The notes under the pieces: model-generated
The model's input: only the letters and a program-made list of their open reading frames with translations
The model's database searches: none
Told to the model about the DNA's origin: nothing
Assembly (NCBI GenBank): GCA_012064415.1
Contig: SSNU01000156.1
Location: 120,046-184,045, forward strand
Source of the DNA: Gyrodactylus bullatarudis
Taxonomy: Eukaryota > Platyhelminthes > Monogenea > Gyrodactylidea > Gyrodactylidae
Length of the DNA: 64,000 nucleotides
Direction of reading: 5' to 3'
Shown here: positions 34,801 to 46,800 of the stretch, piece by piece
How positions within the stretch are numbered: position 1 is the stretch's first letter
Layout: each line of letters begins with the position of its first letter
Made by a program: the position numbers and the translations under genes

Positions 34801-37800
34801 GAGCTTTTCAATTCGGTAAAATTTACAGTAATGATCGTTATGAAAAGTTAATCAGGGGATTTCGATTTCCAGATACTCGATAAAGGAGTTGGTTTTTTGA
34901 ATAAATGAAAAGCAATCATGTTCAATAAATATTAGTGAAAGTAGCTCGATAATTTATGGAAGTCTTCTTCTCTTAAAAATAACTGCAACCAATCATGCCC
35001 TGTATTTCGATTTAACCACTAACATGTATCAAAATAAAATCCAAAAAAAAATCTCTTGCCAATAGATTACTAACTCTTGAATAAAACTATGAGATTGGTC
35101 GTGAAACAGATTCAGAATCCAGTTTTTTTCAGGTTACGTTATCTATCTTTCTATTTTCTGTTCACTTGAGTGAGACAATGAAAAGTTTAATGATTATACG
35201 AAGGAAGAACTGGAAATCATTTTAAAAATGTCTTTGGGCATGTGATTAGCCTGAAAATGTTTGTATTGCAATACACTTGGGTAATTCATCTAGCATCTTA
35301 ACTTCTTTTCGGCATCATACCTAGTTAGATGATTACAATCGTACAATTTTTTTATCCAGTTCAACTTTATTCAAGATTTCGAAGATGAAAGACTACATGT
35401 TTCCGAGTTTGATCTGATATACATAATCTCGATTCAAGATGAAAATTTTTTGAATGAATTTTAAGGAAATAAGGATAGTTCTAAGCAAAAATTAAATTGA
35501 AATTACTACTCAAGAAAGTAGCTTCATAAGTCATAGCTCATTCGAAAAGTGGCCAATGAATGATCTTTAGTTTCGTATTTCTTTAAAAAGTATTTTAGAT
35601 AGTTAATTATTCGTTATTAGGGTTTTGGTGACTAGGGATAAGTGCTCAAGTCTTTAATCTATCTATCTAATCTATAAATCTATAAAGTAATATATGATAG
35701 ACATGGGGAGTTGGTCAAGTGGTCTAAGCGTTGGATTTTCAATGAACCCTGCTCGATTTTCGATACTGAAGAATCTCAATAAGGACGAAACGCGTCTATT
35801 CATGCCATACATGGTTGGAATGTTTCTTAACTAGCTTTACGCTGAGTCTTATCTCTAACCCAAGATGTGTGACTTCTCCGCATCCAAATAGAGATAAAAG
35901 ACTTAAGTACTTATCCCTAGTCACCAAAACCCTAACAACAAATGATTTTAAGTTTCTTTTAGACAGAATTATGGCTTGAAAAAGTTATCTGTCCCATACA
36001 TATATGAAGAGTTAGTAAGCTGTAGAACTTTTTTCAAAATTAATTTTTTTAAAAACGTAAAATTTATTTTATTTTTATCTGAATTAGTAGAAATATTCAT
36101 TTCTTAGAGGATTTTTATTTTATTTTGAATTCAAATAGATAAACATATTGAAATCTAAAAAAATTATTACCACTGACCAATTTTTGCGATTTTTTACCGC
36201 CCTACTGATGACTCTCTTTTGAAATTATAGAATTTTTTAAAGTTGGTTTATATGAAGTTGGGAATCTATTTTTACGAAAACCTGGATTATTTCATTAAAA
36301 ATTCGAATATGTTAAAGATCATGTCTCCCACTTTTACGATTTGAAGAAAAACCCGGAAAAAATTTTAATGAATAATATGGTCATTTTTCAAATTTCGATT
36401 TGGCACCAAAATCCCATTTTTTCGAACTTAGAACTGAAATTTTTTATCGATTTAAATGTGAGAGAGTAATCAAAAGCAGATTTTCAGGATCGCAATAAGA
36501 CAAGAAGGTCGAATATTGGCGACAAATTTTCGAATGATCCACTATTTACGAGGAATTTGGATTTGTAGAAATTTCATTAAATTCCATGTAGTGAAAATGA
36601 TCAAAAGATTGAAATTCGACTCCCAGACGATAATAAGATTATGCATTAGAACAAATTGAGCATATTTGGCTTTCTTGTCTTATTGTGATCCTGGAAATCA
36701 ACTTTTGTTTGCTCTTTCACTGAAAATTTTCAGTTAAAAGTTCGAAAAAATGGGATTTTGGTCCCGAATCGAAATTTGAAAAATGACGATATTTTTCATT
36801 AAAAAATATTTTTTTTCTGACTGAAATATTCACGTAAATTTTCAAATACGTCCGAAAATCCTCTTAAAATCCTATTTTGGGAATAAGAAAAAAGATTATA
36901 TTGAAGGCCATATGTACATTTCACAAAGCATCATCAGTGGCAATACTTTAAAAATGATATAAGTTGAAAATTCATTGAAGATAATTTACAAATTATGAAA
37001 GAAATATAGTGGTAGAAAAAATAAAAGTATTCACTAGAAATTGTCTCTAAATCACTTATTAAAAGTTATTGAAAATGGAAAGATGACCCATTCGATAGAG
37101 AATATTCGTTTCTATCAGAAATTACTTTTACTCGTACAAAGAGTTCATTCATATTTTCATAAATACAAATTTACAATATTTCATTAAATTTCAAAACGAA
37201 AAATTAAAAGTATTCACTTTTATTTTGTAAAATCTCCCCTACCAAGTACAACATTTAAGCACCTTTTTGACATGGAATCATACAAATTTTCTATTATTTC
37301 TTTTGGGATTGATTTCCACTCTTCATTGATTCTTTGAACTAGTTCTTGCCTATTTGAATATACTCTCCCTTGGGAATAGACTTTTTGAGATAAAATTCCC
37401 CACAAGTTTTCAATCGGATTCAAGTCGGGGCTCCTAGCTGGCCATGACAAAATCTGTATCTCATTATCATCAAACCATGTTCTAGTTGATGCTGATCGAT
37501 GACAGGGAGCATTATCTTGCTGGAATATCATCTCGCACTTATGAATTTCCTCCTTAAAGGGTAATAGCTGATCCTCAAGCAATTTCTGATATGAATTTGA
37601 ATTAAGCTTCTCATCAATAACGACAAGATTTCCAGTTCCTTGCTTTGTGATAAACCCCCAAACCATTACATTGCCTCCACCAAATCCTCGTTTGATTTTA
37701 GTAGGTCTAGGTAGAGACTTGTCAATCCAACAAGAAGAAAGGCCATCAGGTCCATCCAAATTGAATTTTTTCTCATCTGAAAACATGATTTTACTCCAAT

Positions 37801-40800
37801 CTTGGTTTTGGACAATTTTATCATGAGCCCACTGGTATCTCGATTCCCTATCCTTGATACTTAGATTAGGAACCCTTTTTGGTCTTCCCCAATAGATATT
37901 AGGATTAGTATTCAAATAATTTTGAACTGTTCTAATGCTGACATTCAATTTAAGCTCAGCTTTTATTTGAGAAGCTGTTGCTTTTTTCTTGATGGCTAGA
38001 TTGACAATTTTTTTAATCAGGCAATTGGGTATGGATCTCTTTCGGCCTCGCTTTTTCGGATTTAGCTTCTTTTGTTTGACTGAAAACAAATTATTAACAG
38101 TTCTACATGAGCATCCGATTATTTTAGCTATCTTCCGATTGCTTGAGCCATCTTGTTTTAATTTGTTGACAAAATCTCTATCACAGCCTCTCAGCTTCGA
38201 AAATTTCAATTTTTTAACGAACATTTTTGAACTATGTTTAGTTTATTGGCGATAATATATTTGAATGTACTGTGTAAGAGATATAATGAAAATTCAGAAT
38301 TCAAAGTCTAATTCTAACTGGGAAAAAAGGTGATTGAAACTGAATACTTTTAATTTTTCGTTTTGAAATTTAATGAAATATTGTAAATTTGTATTTATGA
38401 AAATATGAATGAACTCTTTGTACGAGTAAAAGTAATTTCTGATAGAAACGAATATTCTCTATCGAATGGGTCATCTTTCCATTTTCAATAACTTTTAATA
38501 AGTGATTTAGAGACAATTTCTAGTGAATACTTTTATTTTTTCTACCACTATAGTAAAAGTCAAAGAAAATCAGAATATAATGTGAGCTGAAAAAACACCA
38601 AAACTCTCCAATAAGTAGCAACAGAGGAGAGAAAAGTGAAAAAGCTCACATAGGCCAAGGTAGTTGAAGATTATAAGAATAGTTTTTTTGAACACATAAG
38701 TTTGGTTTATATCGATTAATGAAGAATTTCTCGTAAAATTGGGTGATATGATCTTTAAAATATTAGAATTTTTGATGAAAAAGATCTAGGTTTACGTAAA
38801 AATCATAGATTCCCAACTTCATATCAACCAACTTCATTTTAAAAATGGACAAAATTTTGAAGATTACTAACTTGATAACGTTGCGAAAACATTGGTGACC
38901 AATTATTCAATTGTCTCCTGAGTGACAGATTTGTTTCCTCTTTGGTGCGAGATGTTTTCAATTCACTGCTGAGGGCTTCTAGGAAAAAATTGTTTTGTCT
39001 TAAAATCTTGAGACGAATCTTTCCCGGTAGTTCCGTCGTCATTCCAGCTATAAATAAAAAGGATAATATAAATTTTTCATAAATTCAATGGTTCAAAACA
39101 TTCAAATTTTAACTTAAGTTAATACATTTTAAGAAACCTTCTCAAAGCTATGGTGCATGAAAGATCTAGAATAATAAAATTTTTGTTGAATAGAGGGCTA
39201 ATTTAGGTTTACGCAGCAGATAATGACGGTCAAAATAATGAAGCTGTTTGACATTAAGAATTTACTATTTTTATAAAAAACTCAATATTTTATTCTCAAA
39301 TTCAGTTTTAGAATTCTTCAATGAAATAAGCCAAGAAGTTGTTAAAAGGAAAAAAAATTCGAAAAATTTTTAATTGATTTCGAAGAATTATACCAATTAA
39401 ATACTGATATTTGAGATCAAAGTTAGTCAAAGATTTTGAATTTACCAAGATAATTTCATAGAAATTATGAAAGATGGTCCATTATTTGGAAGTTTAACTT
39501 TTTCATGAGCTCATTTCAATGTGGAATTCATAAATGGGTTAACCAGAATATTTTTAAGTCTCTGAAAACCCAGCGAAAAACCATCAAGAACATCTTTTGT
39601 CAAATACATAAGCAAATAAACCAAATGGTTCTTGGTTAGATGGGGTGGAAGTTTATTTTTTTCACAAATTATTTCAACTGATGTACTTTTCTTACAATAG
39701 AAATACAGAAATAGGTAATGAGAAATACAAAGACTTTCCAGTATGCACTGAGACACCAATTGTTTTAGTTTTTTATATGTTTCTCCTTGGACTGAATTGA
39801 AATAAACATTTGTATTATGCATATTTTAAAAACCCATAGGAAAAAAATAAAGAAAGAAAAAAAATTTATTAATTATCATCATCTAGTCTGGCCATTTAAA
39901 GGTTCCACTGGGACCATTTCATTTACTCAGAGATCGTTTAACCTAATTCATAAAGATTAACTTAAACCTGAAGAGAAAACTCTCTTAATTCATGAATTCC
40001 AATGTGACCGTGCAGCTATGGAACGATCATCAGCGGTGACCAGGCTTATTAGAGAGGAAGGACAGGAAGCTTCAATTTCAAACTTTTCAAAATACAGAAA
40101 TTATTATCAAATCTATATAAACCAAACTTATGTGTTAAAAAAACTATTCTTATAACCTTCAACTACCTTGGCCAATGTGAGTTTTTTTTCACTTTTCTCA
40201 CCACTCTTGCTAATTATTGGAGAGTTTTGGTTTTTTTCAGCTTACATTATATTCTGATTTTCCTTAACTTTTACTTAAAGTATTTTTTCACTGATGATGC
40301 TTTAAGAAATGTACATTTGGCTTCAATATATCTAAATCTTCTTATACTCAAATTCCCTTGATTGTAAATTATTTTCTCCAAAATTCGATTACATTTTGTA
40401 TAATCTTTAATTGCAATTAACAAATAAAAAGCTGAGAAAGGACCGAGAAAAAAATTAATTTCGTGTTATGGCTTGAATCCCAATAAATTTATTGATACAT
40501 AGAATAGCTTTGAGGGATAAAAATTTAAGAAATTTGAAAAATTTTAATTTTTAACCTTAAATCTGCACAAACATGTTGTATTCTAAAAGTTCAAGAACAC
40601 AAAGGTTCTTTTATTCTTACCCATGTCAAGATCAGAGTCTAAAGAATAAAAGTAGACCCACTGTAATGATATAAATAAAGATAGTTAAAGACAAGAAAAA
40701 CAATCATCACCATGAAAACTTTAGATGAAATCGTCATTTTTCAGGAATCTTGAGCCATTTAAATTTCATCGATTTTCAAGCATCATATTTTCACACGATG

Positions 40801-43800
40801 ATGGGGGGATTCTCTAAATCTGATTTGATTTCTTCGTCTAATCGTGATCCCAAAAATCATCTTTTGAAATTATCTTACTTTGAAATAAGCAAAAATATTT
40901 GTAAACTCAGAGTTCAAAAAATGGGAATTAGGCACGATTTGAAATATGCCATAACTTCCTTAAAAATTGATTTCTTCAAAATTTCTCACTCTTCTCAAGA
41001 TGAAAGTGGACGTCATTAGAATTAGCCTTGCATTTATTATCTAAAGGTAGTTGACATCGAGATGATAATAACTTCTATCTACTCAGGAGCACAAACATTT
41101 TTTCGATCCCATTATGGTATAGTTTTCGAAAAAATTCTCAATCCGAACAAAATTAGGCAATCTTTTATTATCGAAAATGCAATATGTTTATGGGTCCGAT
41201 AATTGGAATCTCGTTACTAAATTTTGAATGTGACCAAAATAGAATATTAGTAGACCTCTTATCAGATCAAAGCTATATATAGTCTAAAAGTTTACAATTT
41301 TCGTAAACACTCTGAAATTAATTTTTATTATTAATGAAAAGTACAGTTTCTTTAGTACAAAATCAATCTTGAACCAGTTTTTTTCGTGCAAGAGTACAAA
41401 GAATTGAAGAAAATAAGCCACAAAAATGTACACTATAGATAAGAGGACATGAGGAAAAAGAAGCATTCTTTATCCTCATAAATCAAAATTTGATAATTTC
41501 GCCACATTATATGATCTATTTAATATTTTAGAATAAAATATATTTCTTTTTAACTATTTTCATACATTATTGGACTAAATAAAACTTTTATTCTATAAAT
41601 ATTTATTTCTAATCATGAGCTAGAACTCGTGGTAGTGGGAATTTGTAATTTCTCACTTTAACAAGAGAAATCTCACTACCTCACGAATTGTATGCTCAAA
41701 CGGACCAAAAAGAGGATACATAAAGCTAGTTAAAACTTGAAGACAAGAATTTAATAATCATTCGTCTTGCCTTCAAATTCTCATGATTTGAATTAAACGG
41801 TAAGTTTCCAATTTTTATATTTTGTTTATATTAATTGAGATACTTGATCTAGATTTGGCCTATAAATAACAGAATTGTCTAAACATTTAAAGTTTACTTC
41901 TAATTCTTCCGTATTTTGTCTTTGATTGCAGTTTAAGAAGAAAACTCTGAGCAATAAAGTAATATAGTTTGAAACCTTTGTACTAAAACCTCAACTTTCA
42001 TGATGTATCGGAACCTTAGGATGTAAGATCATTCTACATTACCATTCTTAGATTCTTAGCCAGACGCACTAAACTTTAAAGAATATGGCTTTTCACTTTC
42101 CAATTACCTAAAGTAAATACTTTTCTAAGAAGCGCACACAGCCCTCAGTTTATACCCTTGAAAAAGGTAAGGTTAAAACTAAGCAAACTAAAAGCATGAC
42201 TTTATGCCTAACTGTACTTTAAGATCCCAGCTTTCTTGTGTGTGTGCGAAGAGAGGGAGTATGGTGAAAAAAGTTAAGGGGGTAGAAAGAGAGAACTGTT
42301 AAGGTAAGTGTATAGTTATTCTTGGGTGTATTTAATTCCTTTAATCGTCCTGAAAAAGTTTACTTACTTAATAATATTTTTGTTTCAGTCTTCATAGAAA
42401 GGAAAAATATTTATTGCTATAAATATCTATGAAAATTCCGAGTAAAAAAGTGTAGCAGTTGAAAGGTGAAAGGGAAATTCTGTTCTATTCTCTAGTTACT
42501 TCTTCTATCATTTTCACTTCTGAAGGAAATTTCTCCAAAGTGAAAAAAATTTCTGGTTTTGTTGTACAATGTACATACATACGAGATAATAATCAAAGAG
42601 GAAAAAGATTATCAGAAAGATTGATAGGTACCTACTTTCATCTATGATATCAACAATAAACCTACACCTAATTAATATGAAGATGGGAATTTATGCTTTT
42701 GACAAAATTATGAATTTTTTCATCAAGAAATCGAATTTGATCAAGATTTTTTGGAATATAGATCGTAGGTTCCACTTTCAGGATCTGAAGAAAAGAATTT
42801 GAAAAAAATCAAATTTTAAGAAAGTTATGGCATATTTCAAATCTAGCGATGGCACCGAATTCCCATTTTTTTGAACTGAGTTGAAAATTTTTGTTGATTT
42901 AAAAGTGAGAGATGGATCAAAAGTTGATTTTTAGGATCACGATTAGTCAAAGAAATCAAATATGCTGATTCAGATTTTGAGAATCCACCTGTCTGCGTGT
43001 GAAAATCGAATTTTGAATTTTTGAACATTTTCACTACTTGAAAATCGAAGAAATTTTGATGATCCCTGAAAGTTGGCGAGTCCATTGAAATTTTCATGCT
43101 CATAGTCGGTTTCTTTGACTAATCGTGATCCTAAAAATCAACTTTTGATCCATCTCTCACTTTTAAATCAACAAAAATTTTCAACTCAGTTCAAAAAAAT
43201 GGGAATTCGGTGCCATCGCTAGATTTGAAATATGCCATAACTTTCTTAAAATTTGATTTTTTCAAATTCTTTTCTTCAGATCCTGAAAGTGGAACCTACG
43301 ATCTATATTCCAAAAAATCTTGATCAAATTCGATTTCTTGATGAAAAAATTCATAATTTTGTCAAAAGCATAAATTCCCATCTTCATATTAATTAGCTTT
43401 AGATAACTAGATAAAGTACCTTCTTTGGCCAGAGTTTTCCACTTTTTGCTAAACCATTCATGTAAAACCTTCCGGTAAATATACGATGATAGATTGAAAG
43501 GCTAATCTGTAAAACATTTGCCCCCTCTTGTTTTGCAGTTATTTTTCTGAATGACAAAGAGACCAAGGGCTTTTTAACATCGATGAAGTAATAACGAATC
43601 CCTTGCGTTGAGTTTTCATGTCATCGATAATAAAAAGACCAACACTATTCAAAGTAAACTTAGTGAGAAATAAGAGGGGGCAACTGTTCTCTAATTTAAC
43701 CGATTGAAATGCTTTATTGACAAATATGCATAGGATAAAATTGAGATTTTCTTTTTTGGACGTGAGCATCACTCAAATCAAAACTGTTTTTAAACTCCCA

Positions 43801-46800
43801 AGTAATATTCTGCCATTGGAATGATTGAGAATCAATTTGAGGCGCAAAACCTGTATCTAACGCTCCACCATCTCAAATAAATCTCATTCAACTATGCTTA
43901 TAAAACAGCTTGATATGATAATTTTTAGCAGATTCAATCTGTTTGTTGAAAATACTAAAATTTTTGGATAAAATCAAAATGTTTACACTCATCATACAAT
44001 AGTTTCTAGATTAATCGAGATCCTTATTTATCTAGAATTTCTCTGTTGATTGACTTGTTAATATGAAAATGGAAATTTATGAAGTTCGATCAAGAATTTT
44101 GGAATCTAGATAATGACGCCCACTTCTGCTTTAAGTAGAGAATGAAATTTTGAAGGAAAGTAGCGCCTAATTCACATTTTTTTGACCTTTGAGTAGATAA
44201 AAATTTTTGTTATGGGTTGTTAGAATTACGATTAGATAAAGAATAGGAAATTTTAATTTTGATTTTTGCTCATTTTCCCTCATTTTGAAAATTGATAAAG
44301 TTTTGATTATTCAAGAACCCTGGAAAATTACGAATATATCTAATAACTTTCATTTTCTTAGGCTTATGAGCAAGACTTGAAAAATTTACATCTGAAAAAC
44401 CTTTCCTAGTTTCTATTGATTCGTTACTCAGTTTTTCCCTCCCAAAATTTATAGCCACATCTGATTTGGATTTTTTGCCCAATAAAATTTTCATAATTTG
44501 AGGAATATTTTTATAGATTTCTTTCATTCCATCTATAGTGTTTGAGTTCAGCATGAATATCAAATAAATCCTCCGGAGAGGATTAAACTTTTCAATTTAA
44601 CAATCAAATGAATAGGAAATTTTGAAAAATTTACTTGAGAATCTATGATTTTTACAGAAATCTCGATTTTTTCATCAAGAATCCGAATTTGTTAGAAAAA
44701 ATTTTAAATCCAACTCATACTGAAATTATGGTCATTTCTCAATTTCCCATTTGTTGCCAAAATCCCGATTTTTCGAACTTTGAACCGAAAATTTTTATTG
44801 ATTTCAAAGTAGGAGGTTGATCAAAAGAGATTTTCCAGGATCAAGATTAGACAAGAAAGCTGAATGGCACCGTCAAATTACCTACAGTTACCTCATTTTC
44901 GAGAGATTTTGAATTATCGAAATTTCAATGATTTTCAAGTAGTGAAAATGATCAAAATATCGAATTTCAGCTCCCAAACGATAAAAAGGCTATGCACCAG
45001 ATAAGATTCAGTTGAATTGATTTTCTTGTGTTTAATCCTGATCTTGTAAAAACTCTTTTGATCAGCTTCCAACTTTCAAATCAATAAAAAATTTCAGCTC
45101 AAAGTTCGAAAAAATGGGATTTTAGCGCCAAATGGGAATTTGAAAAATGACCATATTTTTCATAAAAATAATTGTATTTCAGAATTTTTTTCTTCAACTG
45201 GTAAAAGTGGGCAGCATGAGTAAGATTACAAAAAATTGATAACATATTTGGATTTCTTGTTGCAAACATCGAGATTTCTAATAAAATCATAGATTCCCAA
45301 CTTCATATCAATCAATTTATTTATCTGGAATACTACAGCTCTGAATCTTGAAATGGAGAAAAATTCTCAAATCAGCTCTTGCAATGGTTTCACATTTTGC
45401 ATGTCAACTTTCTATAAGGATTGAAAAAAATAAGAAAGTCATGATTTGGGCTCGGTTTGAAATAGAAATTCTTTGAAATGAAAACAGAAAATTACTATTA
45501 TTTCGTTTATAAATGATGATTATCATTTTTATGAAATACAGTAAAAAACAGTAAAATTGATAATAATTATTATGATAATAAACAGATATTTTGATGTATA
45601 AACGAAACTCACCTGAAGAACTATGCTCATTGTTGCTTAGTTCAGATCCAGGTAAAAGAAAAGTAACTTTATTTTTTGATATTGTCCGTAGGATTATTCG
45701 AATTGCCTCAGAATGTGTTACATTAACCAAGGGTACATCGTTTATGGCCAAGATGATGTCTCCTATTTTGAGTAGGCCTGATTTCTCTGCTGGCTGATTC
45801 GGTATCAGTTCAGCTATAATAATTGGTAGGTTAAAATCCGTCCCCCCTTTGATTGTAAGGCCGATGCCACTTGAATGGGGCTCTAAATCGACTTCAAGTT
45901 CACTCTAGATCATTATTTATCAGATATTTTAACAAAATAATCAAGTTTAAAAACTAACCATGATTCAGAGGCTATGAATGAAAAATATTATGATATTTTG
46001 TTTGAAAGAATAATAATGTAAAACTTATTCATAGATGAGGAAGAAGTTGATTGGACGAAATCTATTGGTTGGTTTTCTTGTGTGTATAATTTTAAAATTC
46101 TTATTCGTACTAAGCGAGTCACAAAAGATGCCTGGCTATTAGAGATGTAACGAATTTTTACCTTTTTTGAAATCAAAGCTTCCGTGAAATTTTCACTTAT
46201 GATTTTGATAATAATGACGTATGAGATATAAAATAAATGAAAATTCGTTTGCAATCCCATGCATAGTTGTGCATTGTTCATTCTCTTGTAGGCATAGTGG
46301 CATAACAAAATTTAAAAGAAATGATCCTAACATGATTCTATTGCTATTTTCATTGAAAAAAAACACTTGAAGTTTTATCAACAAAAAAGATGTTCGAAAT
46401 TTTATTGGAGACGTAGTAAAAATTCATTGAAAATCTAGCGGCATTTTTAAAAAAACTTTAAACTTTAAACTTGAGTATCATCACGGAAAAGCATTTTGAT
46501 TCTTGATCTTGAATAAAATAATGTCAAGAAGTCATAGTATTATCATTTGAGTAGGTTTTTAAAATAGGTTGAAAAATTTGTTACATCTCTACTGGCTATG
46601 TTTGGTGCTTGGCAGATTAATTTAGATCCGTTATGTCGGCTCGCCAGGCAACTTTTTTATTTAACGATTGAATTTTTATGAGGAAACTATGAATTATTGA
46701 ACAGAACTATAAATATTTTTGAACAGATTTTGCACAACGTCTACGCTACCTATCCCAAAAATTATATTCAGTCAATAACCAAGAGAGTCTCAGGAAAAGT

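Larger units (their letters stand above)
36881..38730 (-). repeat. Penelope-type terminal repeat, split by the Tc1 element
   Basis: 36881-37007 plus 38551-38730 correspond, inverted, to 40080-40350. The outer end has the hammerhead-like order CTGATGA, TGCTTTGT, GAAA, TGTACAT on the minus strand, at about 36935-36911. The inner part includes CAAAACTCTCCAATAA and GGCCAAGGTAGTTGAAG. The Tc1 insertion falls at a TA inside this repeat. Confidence 0.6.

Noticed and set aside
43412..43500. Exon-like 87-nt segment on the minus strand (TTTTACAG before, GTACTT after)
   Set aside because: In the phase needed between the PDZ exon and the next syntrophin exon it gives an immediate stop, and the peptide has no recognisable family.
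44270..44563. 97-codon minus-strand frame between the PDZ exon and the next syntrophin exon
   Set aside because: The exons at 45613 and 39047 join in perfect phase without it, and no proper donor follows. Another frame of the same region also looks partly protein-like, so it may be an old element remnant, but no family is recognised.
45404..45612. Extension of the PDZ reading frame beyond 45613
   Set aside because: A strong GTGAGT donor stands at 45612-45607 and the added residues are AT-rich noise; splicing to 39047 is in phase.
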